The notes: generated by a model not told the origin, from the sequence alone. A DNA stretch of 64,000 nt from an uncultured Lachnospiraceae bacterium (GCA_910585215.1 CAJUDQ010000001.1:80625-144624), one strand, 5' to 3'; shown: positions 1 through 8,901, counted from the first letter of the stretch. Translations and numbers: made by a program.

Positions 1-359
1 TTCATTACATCTAATCGCATGGCGTTGTCACACTTGATTGAAAAGTAGTGTGCAATATTCCAGCGTATGTAAAATGAAACAAAATATAAAAACATAAAAA
101 GCAGAAATACTCCTGCCAGTATCCCCATCATTTTCCATAACTGATTCTGTGGAATGTCACGGATTAGAAATGTAAAGATACTGCTGTTTGGCTCGGGATT
201 TTTCCCAAGCGCGGGATTAATGACATTATCCACAATCAGGGTAATAATCTGCGGTTCCACGATAGATACAATACCCTGCATAAGACCCAGAAAAATGCAC
301 AGAATCAATATTCCGTATATCTTTCCATAGTATGGATAAGACTTCTTTAAAATATTCAT
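1..359 (-). CDS. ABC exporter, N-terminal transmembrane part (partial)
   Basis: This is the first 119 codons of a gene that runs off the left edge. The translation starts MNILKKSYPYYGKIYG and has two clear hydrophobic segments, near residues 15-35 and 75-100. Between them lies a stretch (VEPQIITLIVDNVINP) that resembles the extracellular loop after TM1 in type I ABC exporters with fused permease and ATPase domains. The ATPase half lies outside the window, so the assignment rests on the membrane domain only. The ATG at 357-359 is preceded by a GAGG ribosome site, and a sigma-A-like promoter lies at 446-474. Substrate unknown. Confidence 0.7.
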   Translation of the reverse strand, partial: MNILKKSYPYYGKIYGILILCIFLGLMQGIVSIVEPQIITLIVDNVINPALGKNPEPNSSIFTFLIRDIPQNQLWKMMGILAGVFLLFMFLYFVSFYIRWNIAHYFSIKCDNAMRLDVM

Positions 360-445
360 TGATACCTCTTTCCATCCTGCTGTAAATCTGTGGTACCATC
401 CCTTTTCACAATATTCTACGCACGATTTATTAAATTTGTAGAGAT

Positions 446-474
446 ATGTTACCATACTTTGGAGAAAAACGCAA
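446..474 (-). promoter_or_regulatory. Putative sigma-A promoter for the ABC exporter
   Basis: On the minus strand, TTGCGT (469-474) and TAACAT (446-451) are separated by 17 bases and lie about 90 bases before the ATG at 359. Both boxes match the consensus only in part. The surrounding gap (360-634) is AT-rich and shows no other feature. Confidence 0.4.
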
Positions 475-634
475 ACATATTTTCTGTTTTTTGTAAAAAA
501 TATGGACCTCTATATGGAATACAAAATGATTCCCAATATAGAAATCCAAAAGCAAAATTTCTTTTTTGAAATTTTTCTATCAATAAATAAATGGTTTATT
601 TTGGTTTTTATACTATAATTCCAAAAAGTATATA

Positions 635-1606
635 CTAATCCATATCCATAAGCTCCTGCTGCAGCCTGCTGTAATCTGTTCTTCCCTCTTTTATAAAATT
701 AATGGCCGAAGATGGATGGCTGTTAAAAATTCCTGTCAGAAGATATGGAATATCAAATCCCCAAGTATACTCCTTTTTCATTTGCAGCATATATTTCTCA
801 ATAAAATCCATAAGCGCCGCCATGTCATATCTCGGATTTCTTAAAAATGCCAGCATAGATTCCATAAAGCAGTTTCCTGCTCCTCTTCCCATACCGCATA
901 CTGTGGCATCGAGAAAACTGATTCCATATCGCAGCCCTGTGATTGTATTGGCAAATGCCAGATTTTGATTATTATGGGCATGAATACCGATTTTCTTTCC
1001 TGTCTTTGCTGCAAAATTCAGATATTTGTCTGTCAATCTCTCTATCTGCTCAGGATAAAAAGAACCAAAACTGTCTACCAGATAAATCACATCTACACAG
1101 GAATCTGCCAGAAGCTCCAGACCATTATCCAAATCCTGGTCATGAATCTTCGATACTGCCATAAGATTTGCTGATGTCTCATAGCCCTTATCCTTTGCAT
1201 ATTCAATCATCTTAATACCAGAAGGAATCTGATGAATGTACATCGCAGTCCGAATCATATCAACCACACTGTCTTTTCTGTCAATAATATCTGTCTGATA
1301 ATCGGTCCTTCCCACGTCTGCCATTACTGCTATCTTCAAGTCCGTCTGATTTTCTCCCACGATTTCCCGTATGGATTCCTCATCACAAAACTTCCATTTT
1401 CCAAACTCTTCCACTTTAAAAATTTTCTTTGAAGCTTTATAGCCAAACTCCATATAATCCACACCAGCTTTGACATTCGCTTCATATAAAGCTTTCACAA
1501 ATTCATCCGTAAAACAAAAATTATTTACAAGCCCGCCATCTCTGAGCGTGCAGTCCAATACCTTAATATCTGGTCTCCATAATACCAGTGTTCCTTTTTG
1601 TGGCAT
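635..1606 (-). CDS. HMG-CoA lyase-like aldolase (DRE-TIM metallolyase family)
   Basis: The 323-residue protein has the metal-binding signature of the DRE-TIM/HMGL-like superfamily near residue 18 (LDCTLRDGG). Other features are the barrel motif GIHAHNN around residue 210 and the small-residue loop VCGMGRGAGN around residue 240. The family includes 4-hydroxy-2-oxovalerate aldolase, homocitrate/isopropylmalate synthases and HMG-CoA lyase. Its members cleave or form C-C bonds at 2-oxo or acyl-CoA substrates using a divalent metal. This protein resembles the stand-alone 'aldolase catalytic domain' subgroup and lacks the usual C-terminal extension of the oxovalerate aldolases. The ATG has a strong GGAGAG ribosome site. 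It is a single-gene unit behind its own promoter and palindromic operator (1697-1765). The actual substrate cannot be read from the sequence. Confidence 0.8.
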   Translation of the reverse strand: MPQKGTLVLWRPDIKVLDCTLRDGGLVNNFCFTDEFVKALYEANVKAGVDYMEFGYKASKKIFKVEEFGKWKFCDEESIREIVGENQTDLKIAVMADVGRTDYQTDIIDRKDSVVDMIRTAMYIHQIPSGIKMIEYAKDKGYETSANLMAVSKIHDQDLDNGLELLADSCVDVIYLVDSFGSFYPEQIERLTDKYLNFAAKTGKKIGIHAHNNQNLAFANTITGLRYGISFLDATVCGMGRGAGNCFMESMLAFLRNPRYDMAALMDFIEKYMLQMKKEYTWGFDIPYLLTGIFNSHPSSAINFIKEGRTDYSRLQQELMDMD

Positions 1607-1696
1607 AATACTTTCTCTCCTAACTGCATATTTAAAAAAATTTCCTGTATGCTTTTCAATTTATGATTTATAATTTGCCAATCGCTTTACTGATTT

Positions 1697-1765
1697 AAAG
1701 TGAGATATACTTTAAACTAGTAAAGTCACTTTTATTATTTAAACAAATTTTTATAAATTTGTCAA
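1697..1765 (-). promoter_or_regulatory. Promoter with nested palindromic operator upstream of the aldolase
   Basis: The minus strand has a consensus TTGACA (1760-1765), a 17-base spacer and TTAAAT (1737-1742). Just downstream lies a two-layer inverted repeat: AAAGTGA (1697-1703) against TCACTTT (1726-1732), and inside it ACTTTA (1709-1714) against TAAAGT (1721-1726). A repressor bound here would cover the transcription start. The regulator is unknown. The shape resembles MarR-type sites, but that is inference. Confidence 0.6.
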
Positions 1766-1930
1766 GCTATTTATCCTTTTTCTTAAAAATATTCCTATAT
1801 CTCACATAATACACAATGTAAAAAACTACCCTTTTCTGTGAGATTATTCAGATATCAGTTTGAATAATAAAAACTGTTTTTATGATGTATTATATAAGTT
1901 TTGAATAATATAACAGTTATAAACACTCTT
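1766..1930. other. AT-rich intergenic region with two inverted repeats
   Basis: ATCTCACA (1799-1806) pairs with TGTGAGAT (1837-1844). Near 1866-1922 an AACTGTT/AACAGTT pair is followed on the minus strand by a T-rich run, and could be a weak terminator for the ClC-type gene. Neither is a textbook terminator. Confidence 0.3.
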
Positions 1931-3214
1931 TTATTTCGTCTTATAGTTAATATACTCTGTCTTTGCTTTTGAATACATAATTTTCTGTCCGCTGTAAAGA
2001 CTGTAATATCCTGAAAGAAGATATGCAATCGCTGCTGTAATCAGATAAAAACAGTTTCCACTGTATCCAAACAGCTCAAAACTGATTAATACCGAAGAAA
2101 TCGGACAATTTGTAACCCCGCAGAAAACGGCAGTCATGCCCAGCGCCGCGGCAAACGATGGAGATATCCCCAGAATATATCCGAGAAGACATCCCGCGGT
2201 TGCACCGATATAAAAGGAAGGAACGATTTCTCCTCCCTTAAATCCTGCCCCCAAAGCAAGTGCAGTCAATATCATTTTTAGTAAAAATGCTTCCGGTTTT
2301 ACTTCACCGTCGATTGCTCTTTCGATTACATTGATGCCAGCTCCCATATAATCCGAAGTTCCAAGCAGCACTGTAATAAGAATAATAACCAATGAGACTG
2401 TAATAATTCGAACATATGGATTTTTTAAATATTTTTTTAAATTTTTACCGACTGTGTGAAGCATAATGCAAAAAAGTGCACTGATATATGCGCATATTAC
2501 TGCCAATATCACTACTTTCAGCGAGGTAAATACTGTAAGTTCCGGCACTGCCTTTACAGTAAAACTCTCTGGATTGATTCCCATATTAATCGCAAAATTA
2601 GAAGCAATAATTGCAGACAGGGCACATGGCACCAAAGCAGCATAATACATAATCCCGATGCTCTCTACTTCCATTGCAAAAATCGTTGCCGCCATGGGAG
2701 TTCCAAAGAGCGCCGAAAACGCAGCGCTCATACCACACATCACAAGTACACGTCTGTCGTTTTCATCCAAGTCTGCCAGTCTTCCAATTGTGCTGCCAAG
2801 ACTGCCTCCCATCTGCAGGGCAGCGCCCTCACGCCCTGCAGACCCGCCAGTCAGATGAGTAAGCACGGTTGAAACGAAAATAAGCGGAGCCATACGAAAA
2901 GGAATATCTTTTGTCTCTGCATGAACCGTCAAAAACACCTGGTCTGTGCCTTTATTCTTTTCATAATCACACACTTTGTACATATAGACAATAAAAATAC
3001 CAGCCAGAGGAAGAAAATAAATCATCTCATAACTCTCTCCCCGAAATTCAGTCGCCAGATTAATACAATGTCCAAACGCCGTGCTAAATGCACCTACGCT
3101 GATTCCCACAAGAATGGCTATCAGCGACCATCGGAAAAATACATATAAATTTCCCTTTACACTTTTTAATTTTTCTTTTCCTGCTTCTATATAAATCTTC
3201 AGTAATTCAAACAT
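1931..3214 (-). CDS. ClC-family anion channel/transporter
   Basis: A polytopic membrane protein of 427 residues. It carries ClC signature loops: GGSAGREGAALQMGGSLGS in the first half and GGEIVPSFYIGATAG in the second, with SVLISFELFG near the end. These correspond to the GREGP and GGxFxPSL ion-coordination loops. The substitutions (GREGA; GGE in place of GGxF) are reminiscent of the CLC-F fluoride/proton antiporter branch, though I see no fluoride riboswitch upstream. I place the start at ATG 3214 (MFELLKIYIEAG) because a GGAGAG ribosome site precedes it. An upstream in-frame extension would be read through the structured element at 3234-3316 and is probably untranslated. It lies downstream of uvrA with a 182-base gap. 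Confidence 0.8.
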   Translation of the reverse strand: MFELLKIYIEAGKEKLKSVKGNLYVFFRWSLIAILVGISVGAFSTAFGHCINLATEFRGESYEMIYFLPLAGIFIVYMYKVCDYEKNKGTDQVFLTVHAETKDIPFRMAPLIFVSTVLTHLTGGSAGREGAALQMGGSLGSTIGRLADLDENDRRVLVMCGMSAAFSALFGTPMAATIFAMEVESIGIMYYAALVPCALSAIIASNFAINMGINPESFTVKAVPELTVFTSLKVVILAVICAYISALFCIMLHTVGKNLKKYLKNPYVRIITVSLVIILITVLLGTSDYMGAGINVIERAIDGEVKPEAFLLKMILTALALGAGFKGGEIVPSFYIGATAGCLLGYILGISPSFAAALGMTAVFCGVTNCPISSVLISFELFGYSGNCFYLITAAIAYLLSGYYSLYSGQKIMYSKAKTEYINYKTK

Positions 3215-3233
3215 TTCTCTCTCCATTTTGAAT

Positions 3234-3316
3234 CGAGCAGGAAAGATGAATCTTTCCTTACTCGTGCACCGGGCGTACGTTGCGTAAGCAACAATTTCAT
3301 CTGTGCGCCCGTGTGC
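3234..3316. repeat. Compact nested-hairpin element between uvrA and the ClC gene
   Basis: Two adjacent stem-loops fill this 83-base stretch. The first pairs CGAG (3234-3237) with CTCG (3261-3264) and AGGAAAG (3239-3245) with CTTTCCT (3252-3258). The second pairs GCACCGGGCG (3266-3275) with CGCCCG plus GTGC (3306-3316) and encloses an inner GTTGC-gtaa-GCAAC hairpin (3279-3292). It is more GC-rich than the flanks. It could be a dispersed palindromic repeat or a structured 5' leader of the ClC mRNA; I cannot tell which without a genome search. Confidence 0.6.
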
Positions 3317-3396
3317 ATAAAAGCAAACCATTTTCAACTCTATAAATCTGTAAAAATCTTTTAACTTTATTTCACCATATCTGTTCTTCAAAGCAG

Positions 3397-6234
3397 TCAG
3401 CCTATACTTCCAAGATATCTTTTTAAAAATTTCCCTGTATAAGACTGCTCACATGCCGCAATCTGTTCCGGTGTACCCTCTGCAAGAACGGTTCCTCCTT
3501 TATTTCCTCCCTCCGGTCCAATATCTATAATATAATCTGCTGTTTTTATCACCTCGAGATTATGCTCTATCACAATCACTGTATTTCCACCGTCTGACAG
3601 CTTTCTCAAAATCTCTACAAGCTTGTGGACATCAGCAAAATGAAGCCCTGTAGTCGGTTCATCGAGAATATAAATTGTCTTTCCAGTGCTTTTTCTGCTA
3701 AGCTCCGTTGCAAGCTTGACTCTTTGTGCCTCACCGCCCGATAAAGTAGTGGAAGGCTGTCCCAGTTTGATATAGGATAATCCTACCTCATTTAAAGTAG
3801 CTATTTTCCGGTAAATAGACGGAACATTTTCAAAAAATGCCAATGCCTCTTCCACTGTCATGTCAAGTACGTCATAGATACTTTTTCCCTTATATTTTAT
3901 ATCAAGAGTTTCTCTGTTATAACGTTTTCCCTGACATACCTCACATGGTACATACACATCGGGCAGAAAATGCATCTCGATTTTAATAATTCCGTCTCCA
4001 CTGCATGCCTCACATCTTCCGCCTTTTACATTAAAACTAAACCTTCCCTTTGTATAGCCATGCATTTTGGCATCCTGCGTAGATGCAAACAAATCTCGTA
4101 TCATATCAAAAACACCCGTATAAGTGGCAGGATTGGAACGAGGTGTTCTTCCGATTGGAGACTGGTCAATTGCAATCACCTTGTCTAACTGCTCCATTCC
4201 CTCAATTTTTTTATGTTTTCCCGGAATGGTGTGCGCACGATTCAGATTTTTGGCAAGACTTTTATACAGAATTTCATTGACAAGAGAACTTTTTCCCGAA
4301 CCCGAAACTCCTGTTACTACTGTCATAATTCCAAGCGGAAATTTTACATCTATATTTTTTAAATTATTCTGCGCTGCACCCTTTACCATAAGAAATCCTG
4401 TCGGCTGTCTTCTCTCCTTTGGCACAGGTATCTTTATTTTACCACTTAAATAGGCACCTGTCACAGAATTTTTATTTTTCATTATCTGTTTCGGTGTTCC
4501 TGCTGCTACAAGCTCACCACCATGCTCACCGGCTCCCGGCCCGATATCTACAATATAATCGGCAGCAAGCATGGTATCTTCATCGTGTTCTACCACAATC
4601 AGAGTATTTCCCAAATCCCTCAAATGAATCAGCGCTCCCAAAAGCTTGTCGTTGTCCCTCTGATGCAGTCCGATACTCGGTTCATCAAGAATATAGGCAA
4701 CTCCCACAAGTCCTGAGCCTATCTGTGTAGCCAGACGGATTCTCTGCGCCTCACCGCCGGATAAAGAGGCGGTTGCCCTTGATAAAGAAAGATACTCCAG
4801 TCCAACATCTACCAGAAATCCAATTCGTGCTCTTATTTCCTTTAAAATCTGTTCTCCTATTCTTATCTGCATATCAGAAAGAATCATTCCATCCAGATAT
4901 TCCTTCAAATCAATAATAGACATATTGGTGATTTCATAAATATTCTTATCCGCTACCGTAACTGCAAGGGATTCCGCTTTTAATCTCTGTCCTTTACAGA
5001 CACGGCATGGAGTAACCTGCATAAATTCTTCATATTCCCGTTTGATTCCCTCGGAACCGGTTTCCCGATAGCGTCGTTCCACATTTTTAATCAGACCTTC
5101 AAACTGAACATCATAAACGCCCTCACCACGCTGTCCTTTATACGTAACCTTTACAGAATGGCCGCCGGTTCCATGTATAATCACCTCCTGTGCCTTATCG
5201 GACAGCTCTTCAAAAGGCACATCCAGACTGAATTTGTATTCCTTGGAAAGCGCCTCCAGAATTGCATGAGTAAAACTGCCATCTTTGCCGGAAGACTGCC
5301 AGCCCATTACAATAATCGCCCCATCATTCAAGCTTACACTTCTGTCTGGAATCATCAAGTCCACATCAAATTCCATTTTGTATCCAAGCCCGAAACATTC
5401 TGGACAGGCACCAAAAGGGTTGTTAAAGGAAAAACTTCTCGGCTGTATTTCATCGATACTGATTCCACAGTCAGGGCAGGAAAAATCCTGACTGAAATTC
5501 ATTGGCTCCCCGTCTATCACATCAACAATCATAAGACCTTCTGCTGTTTTCAATACATTTTCAATGGAATCCGTCAGCCGGTTTTCAATGCCTGGCTTTA
5601 CAGCCAGTCTATCAACGACAATTTCGATATTATGCTTGATATTTTTGTCCAGTGTAATTTCTTCTGTCAGCTCATACATATTTCCGTCAATTCTTGCACG
5701 TACATAGCCGCTTTTCTTTGCGCGGTCCAGCACCTTTTCATGACGGCCTTTTTTTCCTCTGACTACCGGAGCAAGAAGCTGTATTTTTGTTTTTTCCGGC
5801 AACTTCATAATCGCATCTGTCATCTGGTCTACTGTCTGCTTTTTTATCTCACGTCCACATTTTGGACAATGTGGAATCCCCACTCTCGCATAGAGCAGAC
5901 GAAAATAATCATATACCTCTGTCACAGTCCCCACAGTAGAACGAGGATTTCTGTTAGTTGACTTCTGGTCTATGGAAATCGCAGGTGAAAGCCCCTCTAT
6001 GCTTTCCACATCCGGCTTCTCCATCTGTCCAAGAAACTGTCTTGCATAAGAAGAAAGAGACTCCATATATCTTCTCTGACCCTCTGCATAAATTGTATCA
6101 AACGCCAATGAAGATTTACCAGAACCGCTTAAACCTGTCAGAACTACAAACTGATTTCTTGGTATATCGACATCTACCTTTTTCAAATTATGCTCTGCAG
6201 CACCTCTTATTTTTATATATTTTTTATCACTCAT
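3397..6234 (-). CDS. uvrA: Excinuclease ABC subunit A
   Basis: The 945-residue damage-recognition ATPase of nucleotide excision repair, of the usual length. Visible landmarks are the first Walker A (GLSGSGKSSLAFDT, near residue 35), a zinc-binding CxxC pair around residue 250 and the ABC signature LSGGEAQRIRLATQIG near 490. They are followed by the second Walker A (GVSGSGKSSLVNEIL, near 640) and the C-terminal zinc finger CEACSGDG...CEVC near 735-765. The second signature is LSGGEAQRVKLATEL. The gene follows uvrB with a 151-base gap and has a clear GGAG site before ATG 6234. With UvrB it scans DNA, then hands the lesion to UvrB for UvrC incision. It is probably co-transcribed with uvrB from the SOS-type promoter at 8599-8648. 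Confidence 0.98.
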   Translation of the reverse strand: MSDKKYIKIRGAAEHNLKKVDVDIPRNQFVVLTGLSGSGKSSLAFDTIYAEGQRRYMESLSSYARQFLGQMEKPDVESIEGLSPAISIDQKSTNRNPRSTVGTVTEVYDYFRLLYARVGIPHCPKCGREIKKQTVDQMTDAIMKLPEKTKIQLLAPVVRGKKGRHEKVLDRAKKSGYVRARIDGNMYELTEEITLDKNIKHNIEIVVDRLAVKPGIENRLTDSIENVLKTAEGLMIVDVIDGEPMNFSQDFSCPDCGISIDEIQPRSFSFNNPFGACPECFGLGYKMEFDVDLMIPDRSVSLNDGAIIVMGWQSSGKDGSFTHAILEALSKEYKFSLDVPFEELSDKAQEVIIHGTGGHSVKVTYKGQRGEGVYDVQFEGLIKNVERRYRETGSEGIKREYEEFMQVTPCRVCKGQRLKAESLAVTVADKNIYEITNMSIIDLKEYLDGMILSDMQIRIGEQILKEIRARIGFLVDVGLEYLSLSRATASLSGGEAQRIRLATQIGSGLVGVAYILDEPSIGLHQRDNDKLLGALIHLRDLGNTLIVVEHDEDTMLAADYIVDIGPGAGEHGGELVAAGTPKQIMKNKNSVTGAYLSGKIKIPVPKERRQPTGFLMVKGAAQNNLKNIDVKFPLGIMTVVTGVSGSGKSSLVNEILYKSLAKNLNRAHTIPGKHKKIEGMEQLDKVIAIDQSPIGRTPRSNPATYTGVFDMIRDLFASTQDAKMHGYTKGRFSFNVKGGRCEACSGDGIIKIEMHFLPDVYVPCEVCQGKRYNRETLDIKYKGKSIYDVLDMTVEEALAFFENVPSIYRKIATLNEVGLSYIKLGQPSTTLSGGEAQRVKLATELSRKSTGKTIYILDEPTTGLHFADVHKLVEILRKLSDGGNTVIVIEHNLEVIKTADYIIDIGPEGGNKGGTVLAEGTPEQIAACEQSYTGKFLKRYLGSIG

Positions 6235-6385
6235 TTTTTTATTTCTCCTGTTGCTGTTCGATTATTGTTTCCATCCACTCACAGTAATAAAAATCAGGAT
6301 ACACAATGTAAATTGTCTTGCCTGTTTCTTTTTAAACTCATTTTTTATGCATGTCTCTTTTCTATGTTTTCGTTGATAATAAATT

Positions 6386-8368
6386 CTAGCTCTCTTTCAT
6401 AAGCTTCTTTATTTCCAGCATTTTATCCCTGAGTTCTGCCGCCGCTTCAAAATTAAGCTCTGCTGCTGCCTTTTCCATTTCTTTTCGAATTTTCACAATA
6501 AGCTTTTCCAGCTCTTTCTCACTCATGGATTCAGGGTCTTTTTCTATTATACTGATTGTCTTTTCCGCCGCTTTGGTAATACTGATTAAATCACGCACTG
6601 CCTTCTGAATTGTGGTAGGCGTAATTCCATTTGCCTCGTTATAAGACTCCTGTATCTGCCGGCGTCTGTTTGTTTCTTCTATCGCAGCATGCATCGAATC
6701 AGTCACAGTATCTGCATACATAATGACATGCCCTTCTGAATTTCTTGCAGCTCTTCCAATGGTCTGTATCAGGGAAGTTTTAGAACGCAGAAATCCTTCT
6801 TTGTCCGCGTCCAGAATTGCCACCAGAGAAATTTCAGGAATATCCAGTCCTTCCCGTAAAAGATTAATTCCCACCAGAACATCAAATACATCAAGACGCA
6901 TATCCCTTATAATTTCGGTTCGCTCCAGCGTATCAATATCAGAATGAAGATATTTGACACGTATACCGGATTCATTCATATACTCTGTCAAATCTTCTGC
7001 CATTCGTTTTGTCAGAGTCGTTACCAGTATTTTATTTTTCTTTGCCGTTTCTTTGTTTATTTCTGAAATCAGGTCGTCTATCTGACCCTCTACCGGACGA
7101 ATCTCCACCTTCGGGTCTAACAGGCCGGTCGGTCTTATAATCTGCTCTACCCGTTTGAGTTCATGATTCTCCTCATACACATTTGGAGTAGCAGATACAA
7201 ACATCATCTGGTCAATTTTGCTCTCAAATTCCTCAAAGTTTAACGGCCGGTTATCCTTTGCAGAAGGAAGTCTGAAACCATATTCCACCAAGGTTGACTT
7301 TCTTGACTGGTCGCCTGAATACATTCCCCGCACCTGTGGAATTGTAATATGAGACTCATCTACAATAATCAGAAACTCATCCGGAAAATAATCCAGAAGA
7401 GTATGCGGCGGAGAACCCGGCTCAAGTCCTGCTAAATGTCTGGAATAGTTTTCAATACCGGAACAGAAACCTGTTTCCCTCATCATTTCAATATCAAAAT
7501 TTGTGCGCTCGGAAATTCTCTGCGCTTCTAACAGTTTATCTTCACTTTTAAAATAGGCCACTCGTTCCTTAAGCTCCTGTTCTATGGTGTTTACCGCTAT
7601 TTCTATTTTTTCCTGCGGCACTGCATAATGGGAAGCCGGAAAAATGGCAATATGTTCCAGACGGTTTTTCACCTCTCCAGTCAGAACATCTATCTCTGTA
7701 ATTCGGTCTATTTCATCGCCAAAAAACTCCACCCGTATTGCAAGGTCGTCATAATTGGCCGGAATTACTTCCAATACATCTCCATTTACCCGAAAGGTTC
7801 CGCGTCGAAAATCCATTTCATTTCTTGTATACTGCATATCTATCAGCTTTCGCAGTACCTCGTCCCTGTCCTTTTCCATTCCAGGACGCAGGGAAACTAC
7901 CATTTCCTTATAATCTACCGGGTCCCCAAGACCATAGATACAGGATACACTGGATATAATAATAACGTCATTTCGCTCTGCAAGTGCGGCAGTCGCAGAA
8001 AGACGAAGCTTGTCTATTTCTTCATTGATGGCGGAGTCCTTTTCAATATAGGTATCTGTCGACGGAACATAGGCCTCCGGCTGATAGTAATCATAATAGG
8101 ACACAAAATACTCCACTGCGTTCTCCGGAAACATCTCCTTAAATTCTCCATAGAGCTGCGCCGCAAGCGTCTTGTTGTGGGCGATGACCAGCGTCGGCTT
8201 CTGCAATTCCTGAATGACATTCGCCATCGTAAATGTCTTACCGGAACCCGTAACCCCAAGGAGTGTCTGAAATTGATTCCCCTCCCTGAAGCCTTTGACC
8301 AGCTCGGCAATGGCCTGCGGCTGGTCACCTGTGGGTTTATATGGGGCTTTTAAGTTAAATTCTGGCAT
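6386..8368 (-). CDS. uvrB: Excinuclease ABC subunit B
   Basis: A superfamily 2 helicase-like DNA repair protein of 660 residues. Visible motifs are Walker A (LLGVTGSGKTFTMANVI), the beta-hairpin region that inserts between DNA strands (YYDYYQPEAYVPSTDTYIEK), the DESH box (IIVDESHITI) and helicase motif VI (QTIGRAARN). The C-terminal UVR motif (LNFEAAAELRDKMLEIKKLM) binds UvrC. I choose ATG 8368 (MPEFNLKAPYKPTGDQ) because GAGAGG sits just upstream and the protein then begins where UvrB homologues do. A 16-residue in-frame extension lacks a ribosome site. A long leader with repeats and an SOS-type promoter precedes the gene. Confidence 0.98.
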   Translation of the reverse strand: MPEFNLKAPYKPTGDQPQAIAELVKGFREGNQFQTLLGVTGSGKTFTMANVIQELQKPTLVIAHNKTLAAQLYGEFKEMFPENAVEYFVSYYDYYQPEAYVPSTDTYIEKDSAINEEIDKLRLSATAALAERNDVIIISSVSCIYGLGDPVDYKEMVVSLRPGMEKDRDEVLRKLIDMQYTRNEMDFRRGTFRVNGDVLEVIPANYDDLAIRVEFFGDEIDRITEIDVLTGEVKNRLEHIAIFPASHYAVPQEKIEIAVNTIEQELKERVAYFKSEDKLLEAQRISERTNFDIEMMRETGFCSGIENYSRHLAGLEPGSPPHTLLDYFPDEFLIIVDESHITIPQVRGMYSGDQSRKSTLVEYGFRLPSAKDNRPLNFEEFESKIDQMMFVSATPNVYEENHELKRVEQIIRPTGLLDPKVEIRPVEGQIDDLISEINKETAKKNKILVTTLTKRMAEDLTEYMNESGIRVKYLHSDIDTLERTEIIRDMRLDVFDVLVGINLLREGLDIPEISLVAILDADKEGFLRSKTSLIQTIGRAARNSEGHVIMYADTVTDSMHAAIEETNRRRQIQESYNEANGITPTTIQKAVRDLISITKAAEKTISIIEKDPESMSEKELEKLIVKIRKEMEKAAAELNFEAAAELRDKMLEIKKLMKES

Positions 8369-8418
8369 ATAAAAAACCTCTCTTTCACGAAGTGTTATGA
8401 CTACTATCAGCCACAAAA

Positions 8419-8497
8419 TTCGTATAATTCATGGAAAAATTCGTGTAATTTTCATTTTTTCAATTGGCTTACAGGCAAACTCCTGCAATTACACGAA
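8419..8497. repeat. Repeated/inverted motif in the uvrB leader
   Basis: TTCGTATAATT (8419-8429) and TTCGTGTAATT (8440-8450) are direct near-repeats. AATTACACGAA (8487-8497) is the exact inverted copy of the second and can form an 11-bp stem. A small CAGG/CCTG stem (about 8472-8485) lies inside the loop. It lies in the presumed 5' untranslated region of uvrB. It could be an attenuator or a protein-binding site; the function is unknown. Confidence 0.45.
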
Positions 8498-8598
8498 GGA
8501 AAGTTACAAATCCATTTTTTGCAACGCCACAACACCAGATAAACAAGGTATTATGGTATATAATAAAGGTCACAAATCCTTAAAATTGGTGCCTTTAT

Positions 8599-8648
8599 AG
8601 TATAGCACTATATAGAAAAAAAGTACAGACAAAATTAAACATTTGTTC
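8599..8648 (-). promoter_or_regulatory. Putative LexA-controlled promoter of uvrB-uvrA
   Basis: On the minus strand, GAACAAATGTTT (8637-8648) differs by one base from the Gram-positive LexA pattern GAAC-N4-GTTC. It is followed 32 bases later by a TATACT -10 box (8599-8604). The same box, spacing and much of the sequence between recur upstream of the YdjM-like gene at 36464-36513. uvrB and uvrA are classical SOS genes, so LexA control is likely. The -35 box is weak. Confidence 0.6.
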
Positions 8649-8819
8649 TATACTTTTTTAACTTCTTTTTTATATAATTTGCTTTCTGATTCTATTTGTA
8701 TAATATCAAATATTAAATCATACATTGCTTTTGTACTTCGCTTTTAAATATAATCCCAAGTTTACAAAATTTGGAAGGAAAATCAATTATGAAATTGCCT
8801 AAAACAGAGTTTTTGATTA

Positions 8820-8848
8820 TTGAAGCCCCGACAAATTTATGCTATACT
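8820..8848 (+). promoter_or_regulatory. Putative sigma-A promoter for the kinase fusion gene
   Basis: TTGAAG (8820-8825), a 17-base spacer and TATACT (8843-8848) lie about 50 bases before ATG 8902, which itself has an AAGGA ribosome site. It diverges from the uvrB promoter. The rest of the 8369-8901 gap holds only the uvrB leader elements. Confidence 0.55.
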
Positions 8849-8901
8849 AAATCATTATAAATTCGAGAAGTAAACTACAAAACAGATAAGGAACAAAAAC
8901 T

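Noticed and set aside
3215..3391. In-frame upstream extension of the ClC protein
   Set aside because: It would translate the double-hairpin element and has no ribosome site; the ATG at 3214 has GGAGAG and fits the ClC N-terminus.
3215..3396. Possible fluoride riboswitch upstream of the ClC gene
   Set aside because: The conserved crcB-motif bases are not found in this region; the hairpins differ from that fold.
6235..6385. Protein-like frame (GKTIYIVYPDFYYCEW...) between uvrB and uvrA on the minus strand
   Set aside because: About 30 codons with stops just upstream and no start codon with a ribosome site; could be a remnant but is not supported as a gene.
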